Below are positions 15,001 through 27,000 of a DNA stretch of 64,000 nt, one piece after another. The translations under genes were made by a program, and so were the position numbers. Numbering within the stretch: the stretch's first letter is position 1; each line of letters begins with the position of its first letter. The DNA comes from an uncultured Candidatus Binatia bacterium (GTDB lineage Bacteria; Desulfobacterota; Binatia; UBA9968; JAJDTQ01), in NCBI GenBank assembly GCA_958295985.1, contig CATQHV010000001.1:1-64000 (forward strand). The letters run 5' to 3'. Below the pieces are notes generated by a model that worked only from the letters and a program-made list of their open reading frames with translations, did not search any database and had not been told where the DNA came from.

Positions 15001-18000
15001 ACGAGCCCGTGGACGACTCCACGCTCGGGGCCGCCGATCTGAACGTCACCGCGGGTACCGTCCCACGGGATCCGGACTACCGGCTGGTGCGCGACGGGGC
15101 CCTCTCCCCGGTCAGCGCCCCCTCGGGCGTGGCCGTCGACGGCACCACGGGCCGGGTATACGTCACGGAGTGGGCCGACAAGCGCGTGGCCGTGTTCGAC
15201 GGCGGCACCGGCGGCACCGGACTGCGCATCGACAACATCACCGGGGTCTCGGTACCCCGCGACGTGGCCGTCAACGGCACCGGGGGGACGGCATACGTCG
15301 TCATCGGGAACAACTTCCGCGTGGCCGCCTTTGACTCCTCGGGGGCCCAGCTGGGCACCACCCCCGCCCTCGGCGACCCGCGCGGCGTGGCCGTCGACGG
15401 TCCCACGGGAAACGTGTACGTTACAGAGTCACAGCACAACCGCATCGCCGTCTTCGACCACACACTGGAGAACCGCCTCCTCGCCATCACGGGCGGCGGC
15501 ATCAGCGCGCCGCGCGGCGTGGCGGCGGACTCTGCCCGTGACCGGATATACGTGGCCAGCAGCGGCAACGACCGCGTGCAGGTGTTCAACGGTACCGGGG
15601 GCTACGTCGGGGACCTCCCCGGCCCGTTCGACCTCCCGATGGACGTGGCCGTCAGCGGGGTCACCGGCCACGTGTACGTGGCAGACGAGAACACCCACAG
15701 CATCATCGTGTTCAACGGTACCGGGGACCGCGTCCACACCCTGGAGGGGCTGCCCGACGGCCCGCGCGGGGTGGCCGTGTCCGATGCCACCGGGACCGTA
15801 TACGTGACCGACTGGGACCACGGCCGCATCCTGGTGTTCGATATGGCATACGCATTCGGCGTGGACGGCCTGGAGCACGGGGAGACGCTTGCCGCGAACA
15901 TGCCGGAGGGCCGTGTGCAGGACACGGACGGAAACCCCAACACGGACTCCAACACGGTGCGGATAACCGTGGACCGGATCGCGCCGGTGCCTGTCATCAA
16001 CCTCACCTCCTCCTACTCCACCTCCACCTCCACCACCGGCGAATCCCCGGTGGTCTTTACGGTGGGGTGGGGCGAGACCGTGTCCGGGTTCACGGAAGGC
16101 GACATCTCCGTCTCGGACGAGACGGCACACGGCGGGGTGGTGTTTTTCGCGGATACGGACGGCGACGGCGGCGCCAACTATACGTTCGCGGTGTCCCCAG
16201 TGGACAACGGGACGATATCCGTGGACATCGCCGCCGGCGCCGCACACGACCTGGCGGGCAACCCCGGTGTCGCGGCCGCCCAGTTCTCCGTACGGTACGA
16301 GTATACCCCGCGGGAGCTGGTGCCGCTTACCGCTACGATCACCACGGCGCAACCGGACCCCACGCGCCTGCAGACGGTCCCCTTCAACATGACATTCAAC
16401 AAGCCGGTGAACGCCTCCACCCTGTCCGTCCGGGACATCAACGTCACCTCGGGTACCGTGGAGGACCTGCGCTTCACGCTGCGGCACGAACGCGACATCG
16501 ACGTCGACGTGCCGTACGGCGTGGCCATCGACGGCTCCACCGGCAGCCTGTACGTCACCGAGTGGAGCCTCGACCATGTCAAGATCTTCAACCCGGCGGG
16601 GCGCCACACCGGCACCCTCACGGGGGGAGGGCTCGACGCCCCGGAGGGCGTGGCGGTCGATCCGGGCACCGGAACGGCATACGTGGTGAACGGGGGCCGC
16701 AACCACATCCTCGCGTTCAACTCGACGGGCGGCCTGAACGGCACCTCGCGCGACCTTGTCGGCGCGCACGGCGTCGGCTTTGACGGTGCCGCGGGCCGCC
16801 TGTACGCGGCCGAGCCGGACGCCGGCCGCGTCACCGTGTTCGACCGCGCCCTGGTGGAGGTCAGCACCCTTACAGGCGGCTCGCTGGGAGACCCGTACGA
16901 CGTGGGGGTGCACGGCCCGTCCGGTACGGTATACGTGGCCGACAGGGGCGGCGGTACCGTCAGGGTCCTTGACGGCGGCTCCGGCAGCTCCCTGGGCATC
17001 CTGCCCGCCACATTCGAGTACCCGCAGGGGGTGGCCGTAGACAACGCGACGGGCAACGTGTACGTGGCCGACACCCACGGCGGCGACATCCACGTGTTCA
17101 ACTCCACCCGGGACCACCTGCACACCACCGCACCGGGCATGCTCAAGTCCCCCTACGACGTGGCCGTCGACCCGGCGTCGGGAACCGTATACGTGGCCGA
17201 CTTTGACGCCGGCCTGATCCGGGTCTTCGGTCCCGTATACACGTTCAACGTGACGGATCCCGAAGAGGGTGTGCTTGCCGTGAACCTGCCGGCCGGCCGC
17301 GTGAACGGTACGGACGGCAGCCCGAACGCGGCATCGAACACGGCGCGTATCACGGTGGACAGGTCCGGACCTGCCCCCCTGATATCCACGGCGCAGCCGA
17401 GTCCGACCAACGCCACATCCCTGGACTTCACGGTGGACTGGGGGACGCCCGTCCGCGGGTTCACCGTACGGGACATCACAGTCTCCGGGACGGCTGCACC
17501 CTCGGGCCCGGCGGGCTTTGCCGGTACGGGCCAGACATACACCTTCAGCGCGGAGCCTGCCACCAACGGTACCGTCCTCGTCGGTATAGCGGCAGGTGCC
17601 GCCATTGATCCGGCCGGCAACCCGACGGCGGCGGCCCGCTTCTCGATGGTATACGACGGCGCCCGGCCGGTCCCCGTTCTTGGCACGCCCGCCCCCCCGG
17701 ACAGGCCGGTCAACTGGGATACCGTCCCGTTCACCGTGACATTCAGCGAGCCCGTGAATGTGACGCTTGGCACCTCCTCCACCTCCACCGGCCTGACGGC
17801 CCGGCACGTCAACGTTTCATCGGGAACCGTGGGCGACCCGCTCTCCGAGATTCGGCAGGTGGCGACGATGGGCGATCCCGAATCCCCTCGCGTCAGGGAA
17901 AACTTCAAGCTGCCGTTAGGAGTGGCAGTCGATCCGGGCACCGGCCGCCTCTACGTGGCCGACGGCTCCTTTGACCAGGTCCAGGTGTACGACAGCGATC

Positions 18001-21000
18001 TGCGGTACCTGCACGCCATCGCCGGCGGGTTCGCGACGCCGAACGGCATCGCAGTCGATCCGGGTGCAGGCCTGCTGTACGTGGCCGACTCCGCCGGCGG
18101 CCACATCGCCGTATTCGATACTGGCACCAGGAGGCACATCACCGACATCGGCGAGGGCCAGTTGATCGCCCCGCGCGGGGTGGCCGTCGACGACACCCAC
18201 GGCTACCTCTACGTGTCAGATATCGACACCGACATGGTCCACGTGTTCAACCGTACCACCGGACACAGCACGGCCAACATCACCGGTCCGTTCAGCAACC
18301 CGTCCGGCGTGGCCGTCTCGCCGGTATCAGACACCCTGTATGTCGCCGACACGCTGCACGACCGCGTCGCCGTATTCGACGCCTCCACCGGACGGCATAC
18401 GGCCGATCTCACCTGCGAAAACTGCGGCCCGTCCGGCGTGTCCGTGTCATCCACGGGCGACCTGTACGTGGCGGATCTGTACGACGGCAGGGTCCGCATA
18501 TTAGACCGCACCGGACACAACAAGACCACCCTCACCGGGCTCAACCTGCCCTACGCCGTGGCCGTGGACCCCCGCACCGGAACCGCATACGTGGCCGAGA
18601 CGGGCAACCACGCCGTCAGGATATACGACACCGTACACGCATTCAACGTGACGGGCCCCGCCGACGGTGAAACGCTGGCCGTGAACCTGCTGGCCGGCGC
18701 CGTGCGGGATACGGCGGGCAACCCCAGCACGGCATCCGGTGCCGTACACGTGGTGATCGACAGGACCCCGCCCTCCGTCAACGTCACCTCCCCGCTGCCC
18801 TCCACGACCGGCGTCTCGCCCGTCGTATTCCGCGTGAACTTTACGGAACCGGTCACCGGCTTCGACGAGACGGGCATCCTGCTGTCCGGCACGGCACTCC
18901 TCCCCCGCGGCGGCGGCGCCGGCGGGTGGGTAACCGACCTTGCCGCGGTACCAGGGACGACAACTACGGTCGGCGCCACTGCGACGGCATCGGCCAACTA
19001 TACGTTCAGCGTCACCCCGACGGCCGACGGCACGATATCCGTGGGTATCGCCCAGGGTGCGGCCCGCGACGCCGCGCGCAACAACAACACGGCGACCGCG
19101 CAGGCCGATCCCTTTACGATAACATACGACGGCACGCAGCCCGTCCCGGCCGTCAGCTCCGTACAGGAGAGCCCGACCAACGCCTCCGCCGTCACATTCC
19201 TGGTGGACTGGAGCATGCCGGTCGCCGGGTTTACGGTACAGGACATCACGCTCTCCAACGGTACGGCCCACGGTGGCGTAACGGGCTTTGCCGGCGCCGG
19301 CGACGCCTACAACTTTACCGTGTACCCGACGGCAGACGGCACCATATCGGTGTACATACCCGGGGGTGTGGCGCACAACATGATCGGGGCGCCCAGCGCC
19401 CCCGCCGCCCCGTTCTCGGTATCGTACAACGGCGTCCCCATGATCCCGGAGATCGCCGCCGCCGTCACGGGCCCCACCGCCCTGCAGACGGTCCCGTTCC
19501 ATCTCAACTTCAGCAAGCCGGTCAACGCCACCACGCTGCAGATATCGGACATCGCCGTCTCACCCTCGGGCGCGGCGGTCAACATGCGCCCCGTGCTGCA
19601 CCCCGACGGGGACATCGGCGGCCCCGGCCCCGGTGCGGGCGACGGCATGTTCGACGGGCCGCGCGGCGTCGCCGTCGACACGGACACGGGCCGGATATAC
19701 GTGGCGGACAGCTCCAACGGCCGCGTCGCGGTGTACGACGGCACGCGGCACCACACCGACACCCTGGACGGCCTCTCCTCGCCGCAGGACGTGGCGGTAA
19801 ACGGGACCGGCCACCTGTTCGTGGCAGAGCGCGACGGCGGCGGCCGCATATCGGTGTTCAACGGCACGCTGGATCATGTCGCCGAGATCCGCAACGGCTT
19901 CGACCGGCCCGGCGGCGTCGCAGTCGATGCGGGCACCGGCCGCATATTCGTGGCCGATACCGGCAACGACCTGATACAGGTATTCGACCGGGCACGGAGC
20001 CACATCACGAACATCACGAGCACCGCCTCCCCGCTTGCAGGTCCCGCCGGCATCGCGGTGGACTCGGCCGTAACGGGCAACGTATACGTGGCCGACACCG
20101 GCAACGGCCGGATCCGGGCGTTCGATCCGGCGTTTGTGCCCCTGTACGATATCACGGGCCTTGCCGCCCCCGCAGGCGTGGCCACCGACGGCATGGGCGC
20201 CGTATACGTGGCCGACACCGGCACCGGCCGGATCCTGATATACAACGGCACCGGGAACCTTACCTCCGCCTACGTCCGGGACCCGCCCGGCGCACCGTCC
20301 GGCATCACCGTGGACGGCTCCACGGGGACCGCATACGCGACCGAATCTGGGGACGTCCACCGCGTCCGGGCGTTCAACGTGTCGTACGCATTCGACGTGG
20401 CCGGGGCGGCCGACGGGGATCTGCTGGAGGTGCACATGCCGGCAGGTACCGTGCGGTCATGGACCGGAAGCACGAACGTGGCATCCGGTACCGCGGAGAT
20501 CCGTGTAGACCGGTCCGCCCCCGAACCGGTCATCACGTCCAGGCAGGCCAGCCCGACCAAGGCCGCCGCCATCAACTTTACGGTGGAGTGGCGCGATCCC
20601 GCCACCGGACGCCCGGAGCCCGTCACCGGGTTCGGGGCAGGCGACATCGCCCTGTCGGGGACGGCCCAGCTGCTGGACGACGGCGGCAACGGCGGTAGCG
20701 TGGCCGCCTTCAGGGGCGGCGACGGGGACGACACCCACGCATTCGACGTGGTGCCGCTGGCGGACGGCACCGTCCTGGTGGATATCGCCGCCGGCGCCGC
20801 CGTGGATGCGGCGGGCCACCCCAGTACGGAGGCCGTGCAGTTCATGATCGTATACAACGGCACCCACCTCGCGCCGGTCATCACCTCGGTACAGGCCAGC
20901 CCGACCAACGCCACCACCATCAACTTCAACGTCACACTCGACGAGCCGGTCCGCGGGTTCTCGCCGGCTGACATCGTACTGTCCGGCAACGCCACGCTGG

Positions 21001-24000
21001 ACGGGGGCGTGAAAAACTTTGAGGGGGCGGACGGCCGCAAGGACTTTACGTTCGAGGTAACCCCGGACACCGACGGCATCATCCATGTCGATATCGCGGA
21101 GGACTCCATGCAGAACGACCTGGGCGACGGCAACACCGCGGCGGTCAGGTACTCGGTGGTATACGACGGGACGGCCCCCGAACCGGTCATCACCTCCGTA
21201 TACGGCACGCGGACCGGCTCCCCGGTCATCTCATTCGAGGTGGGGTTCGGCGAGCCGGTCCCCGGGTTCGGCGCCGGCGGCATCACGCTGTCCGGCACGG
21301 CCCTACCCGGCCCCGTGACCGGATTCGCACAGGCCGGGATCAACTATACGTTCGACGTCAGGCCCGCCGCGGCCAACGGTACCGTCCTGGTCGACATCCC
21401 GGCGGGCGCGGCCCGCGACCGGGCGGGCAACCCCAGTACGGCCGCCCCCCGGTACTCCGTGGTATACGACAGCACCCTGCAGAGCACCACCGTCACCTCC
21501 GAACCGCCGGGCCCGACCAACGCCGCGACGATCAACTTTACGGTGGGGTTCGGCAACCCGGTCACCGGCTTTGATTCGGCGGACATCGACCTGTCCGGCG
21601 GCACCGCCCCCCACGGCGGCCTAGACGGATTCGCGACCGCACCGGGCGGCGGCGGCGCCAACTATACCTTCAGCGTGTCGCCCACGGATGACGGCACCGT
21701 CACCGTCGAGATCGCCGGCGGTGCGGCCACGTACGTGACGGGCGGCGCCCCCACGGGTCCGGCTGCGTACTCCATCAGGTACGACGGCACCGCCCCGGTC
21801 CCCGCCGTCAACTCGACGCAGCACCCCGGCCCGACCAACGAGGCCGCCGTCCTCTTTACCGTCAACTTTACCGAACCGGTCGACGGCTTTGCCGCCGGCA
21901 ACATCACGGCCGCGGGTGCGGGGGGCGTCACCCTGACCGGGGGCGTGCAGAACTTTGATACGTACAACGCCTCCTCGTACACGTTTCAGCTCGTCCCCGC
22001 CGGCACCGGTAACGTCACGGTGGACATCCCCGCGGGCGGCGCCCGCGACGAGGCGGGCAACTTTAACACCGCCGCGCCCCGGTACTCCATCGAATACGAC
22101 GACCAGGCCCCGTACACGCGCATCACATCTGTACAGGGCCCGGGCCCGACGGGCGCCTCGGTCATCGGCTTCGAGGTGGGATTCGGCGAGGAGGTGCGCG
22201 GGTTTGCCGCCTCCGACATCGCGCTGTCCGGTACGGCCCTCCCCGGACCGGTCACCGGCTTTGCAAAGGCCGGCATCAACTACACCTTTAACGTAAGCCC
22301 CACCGCGAACGGCACCGTCTCCGTCGACATCGCCTCCGGGGCGGCCCGGGATACGGCCGGCAACGACAATACGGCGGCGCCACGGTACTCGATCGAATAC
22401 GACAGCTCGCTGCTGTACACCGACATCACGTCGGTGCAGACGGATCCGACCAACGCCACCACCGTCAACTTCGAGGTGGACTTTGGCGGTCCGGTGACCG
22501 GATTCGACGCCGGCGACATTGATCTGGCCGGGAGCACCGCCCCCAACGGCGGGGTCTACGCCTTTACGCCCGGCGGCGGCGGCAGCGGCAGCAGCAACTA
22601 CACCTTTGACGTAGCCCCGACCGGCGACGGCATCATCAGGGTGGACATAGCCGCCGGCGCGGGGACGTACACGGGAGGGACCGACGGCACGGCTGCGGCG
22701 ACATACTCCGTCAGGTACGACGGCTCCGCCCCCTCGCCCGTCATCAACTCGACGCAGCACCCGGGCCCGACCAACGAGGCCGTCCTCAACCTCGAGGTGG
22801 ACTTTGCAGAGGCCGTCAGCGGGTTTGACGCGGCCGACATCGAGCTGGCGTGGAGCACCTCCACCGGCGTCGCCGCCACCAACTTTGCCGGTGCAGACGG
22901 CGACACCGTGTACACATTCGACGTAGTCCCCCCGGAGGACGGCACCCTCACCGTAGACGTCGCGGCCGGCGCGGCCACGGACGATGCGGGCAACCCCAGC
23001 ACGGCGGCGGCCCAGTACCCCATCCGGTACGACGACGACGCCCCCGGCGTCCTCATCACCTCGTCGAGGGACAGCCCGACGGGCGCCTCGACCATCGGCT
23101 TTACGGTGACCTTTACGGAGCCCGTGTCCGGGTTTGCCGCCGCCGACATCTTACTTACGAACGCCTCCAAACACGGCGGCGTAGTCGACTTTGCGGCGGC
23201 CCCCGGCGGCAGGATCTACACCTTCAACGTCGTCGCCACCGCAAACGTCACCATCCGGGTCGACGTCGCGGCCGGCGCGGCCACGGACGAGGCGGGCAAC
23301 CCCAGCACGGCGGCGCCCGGGTTCTCCATGGTATACGACGACTCCCTGCTGAGCACCACCATCACATCCGCCCAGCAGAACCCCACCAACGTCACACCGA
23401 TCATCTTTACGGTGGACTTTGGCTATCCGGTCACCGGGTTTGACCCGGCCGACATCACGCTTTCAAATCCCGCGAAACACGGCGGCGTAGCCGGCCTTGC
23501 GCCCAACGCCGACGGCAGCAGCTACACCTTCAGCGTAGCGCCCACCGGGGACGTCACCATCGGGGTCGACATCGCCGACGGCGCCGCACGGTACGTGGAC
23601 GGCGGCGGCGCCACGGCGGCGGCCGCCTATTCAATCAGGTACGACGGCACACCCCCCGGGCTGGCCATCACCTCGGTGCAGCACCCCGGCCCGACCAACG
23701 CGGACACCGTCCACTTTGCGGTCAACTTTACCGAACCGGTCCGCGGCTTTGCCGCCGGCAACATCACGGCCGCGGGTGCGGGGGGCGTCACCCTGACCGG
23801 GGGCGTGCGGAACTTTGATACGTACAACGCCTCCTCGTACACGTTTCAGCTCGCCCCGGACGGCACCGGTAACGTCACGGTGGATATCCCCGCCGGGGCC
23901 GCCCGCGACGAGGCGGGAAACTTTAACGCCGCCGCCGACCGGTTCTCCATCGGCTACGACGACGAGGCCCCGGTCCCGTACATCACCACCACCAGGACGG

Positions 24001-27000
24001 ATCCGACCGGCTCCTCCCTCATCGACTTTGACATCGGCTTCGGCCAGCGCGTCACCGGATTCGAGGCCTCCGACATAACGGTGGGGGGCACCTCCTCGCC
24101 CGGCGGCATCACCGGTTTCGCGTCGGCCAACGGCGGCGCCAACTATACCTTCAACGTGTCGCCGACCGTCAACGGAACCGTCACCGTCGACGTCCCCGCA
24201 AACGCCGCCGCCGATCTTGCGGGCAACAACAACACCGCCGCATCCGGGTACACCATCACGTACAACAGCTCGCTGGTGGCCACCACCATCACCTCGGTGC
24301 AGACGGACCCCACCAACGCCACCACCATAGACTTTACGGTGGACTTTGGAGATCCGGTTGCGGGGTTCGTCCGGGAAGACATCGTGCTGGGCGGCACCGC
24401 CACGCTGGACGGCGCCGTAAAGGGCTTTGCCTACACGGGGGGGACCGCCTACACGTTCAGCGTCACGCCGACGGCCAACGGAACCGTCACCGTCACCGTC
24501 GCCCCCGCCGCCGCCACGTATCTGGATAACGGCGCCCCCACGGCCGGCGCCACGTACCGGATCACGTACGACGACATCGCCCCGGTCCCGACGGTCACAT
24601 CCGCGCCGCCCGGCCGCACCCCGGCCGACCCACGCGCCGAGACATTCTACGTGAACTTTACGGAACACGTCCGCGGGTTTGACGCCGAGGACATCGTCCT
24701 TTCGAACGATACCGCGCACGGCGGGGTGGCCAACTTTGCGGGCGCCCCCGCCGGCAGGAACTATGCGTTCGACGTGGTCTCGGCGGCGGACGGCACCATC
24801 ACGGTGGACGTCCCCGCCGGCGCGGCCCGCGACTACGCGGGCAACCCCAGCGCCGCCGCCCCGCGGTTCCTGCTCGTACACGACGGCCCGCCGTCCGTCC
24901 TGTCGGCCGCCGTCACGGGCCCGGACCGGCTAACGGTCATGTACACCGAGCCCGTATACGCGGGGGGCGCCGCATACGGCACGCAGGCCGTCGTGGGCGG
25001 TGTGAGCCGCATGCTTGCGGCCGATCCGCTGGCGGCGGGCAACGGCACGGACACCCACACCATCAGGGTGACGGCCGGCGGCGCGGACGTGCCGGCCAAC
25101 GCCACCGGCACCCTCACGCTGGACCAGACGGCGATAACGGATTCGACGGGCAACCCGCTTGGCGGCCTGACGGCGGTCGCGCTGCCGCTCTCGGACGGCC
25201 AGCCCCCCCGGATAACGGCGGCCGAGATCACCGGTCCTGACGTGGTACGCGTGTATTATGACGAGCCCGTCACCGCCGCCGGTACCGCATACGGCACGGC
25301 CACCGTGGGCGGCGAGGACCGCACCCCGGTACCGGGCCCGCCGTCGGGTGACGGCACCGCGGTCCACACCGTCGCGCTCGCCCCGGCCGACACGCCACCG
25401 CCCACCGATGCCGACGGCACGATGACCGTGGACCAGACGGCGGTGGCAGACCTCGCCGGCAACCCCCTCGGCGGCCTGACCGTGCACCCGCTGACGGACG
25501 GCCAGAGGCCGCGCTACCTGCTCGCGTTCGTGGCGGGCGGAGACTCGATCGCGGCCGTCTATACGGAGCCGGTCGTATCGGAGCCCGCCCACTATACGAA
25601 CCTGACCGTGAACGGCACCCCCGTACCGGGCGGCGCCTCGGGGACGGCAGGGTTCGGGGGAACCGTCCTGGTCTCGTGGGACTCTGCCGCCGCCGGCCCC
25701 GGCTCCGTCGTCGGATTCAACGCGGGCGGCGGCATCGCCGACCCGCGTGCAAACCCGCTTGCAAACCCGGGTGACAAGTCGACCGCCCCGGCATCCGGGC
25801 GCATCGATCTTGCGGATCTCGTGGAACGGGGCGGCGGCGGCCCCGGCCGGACGCCGCCGGTCACGGCAGTCGACGTGCCGATCACCGGCACATCCGTCAT
25901 CCGCCACATCGACGCGGCGGGCATAACGCCGGTGATCCACCTCGTACCGACCACATCCGCCGGCACCGGCACGTTCCCGCCACACAACCTCACCGTCTCG
26001 GCGACACCGGCAACCGTCGTGTTCCCGCCGTCGGCCAACGTGACCGGGCTCACCGGCAACGGGATCACCGTCGCCGAATCCGACAAGCGTTACTCCGCCG
26101 ACTTTGGGACCCTGCACGATCTTGACATCGGATCCGCGACCTTTGTAGAGTTCGGGGATCCCGGCTCGGATCTGCGCTTTGATCTGCCCGCAAAGGTCAC
26201 AATCCCGGGCCTAAAGGCCGCCGCATTCTCGATCAACACCGACGGCCACGCGCTGCTCATAGACAGCTGTCCGGGCAACCTGGGTTCGGACGGTACCCCC
26301 GAACATGCCAACGGTACACTTGGCGCCATGCCGGACAGGACGGGTTACGACCCCGGTGCGTGCCGCGTGCAGAACGGCAACACGGTGTGGACCATGCACT
26401 TTTCGGCCATAGGGGCGGCGGACAGGAATCCACCCACGACGACGCCTACCCGCGAGACGCCTACCCGCGAGACGCCTACCCGCGAGACGCCTACCCGCGA
26501 GATCCCTCCCCCCACCGGCGGCAGATCCAGCGGAGGCGGCGGAGGCGGCGGAGGCGGCGGAGGCGGCGGAGGCGGCGGAGGCGGCGGAGGCGGCGGCCCG
26601 GCCGACCAGCCGTCATCCGTCCCGGACATCTACATCCGGTCCGTATCCTGGGACTGCACCGTCGGCTCCGTCGTCATCGTGGCAGGACCGGACTCGGAGG
26701 ACATATCCGTGTCCGTACGCACGGCCGAACTCGGGCACCGGCAGGCGGACAGAATCGGCAACGCCCCTAACGCCCCCGGCGCCAACCCGCCCGGATACGG
26801 CATCTTCAAATCCGAAATGGACGAGGAGGACGACTATATCGGCGTGACGGCCGCCCTCCAGTCCGGCCGGATCCTCAGCACCGTCAGCGAATCCGTAAAC
26901 GCGAACTCTTGCACGGGCCGGACCACATACGATGTGCCGTTCCCCCCGTCCGGGCAGCCCCGACACCCCGCGCAACCCTCGCAGGACGGCGGCGGCGGCG

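Larger units (their letters stand above)
180..20510 (+). repeat. NHL beta-propeller array of giant gene 1 (13 propellers)
   Basis: Thirteen clusters of YVAD-type NHL blades are visible at roughly 180-540 (partial), 2330-3110, 4010-4790, 5690-6450, 7650-8420, 9120-10050, 11240-12070, 12650-13430, 14040-14800, 15080-15860, 16480-17260, 17850-18650 and 19580-20400. Most are preceded by a strand pair of the type PFNMTFSEPVNATTLDTSDIxATSGTVxNLR. They are followed by a closing Ig-like half, YAFDVxGxxDGRTLAVxLPAGxVRDxAGNPN, ending in an IDR motif. The propeller therefore seems inserted in the loop of an Ig-like domain. NHL propellers usually bind protein, glycan or RNA ligands; the ligand here is unknown. 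Confidence 0.85.
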
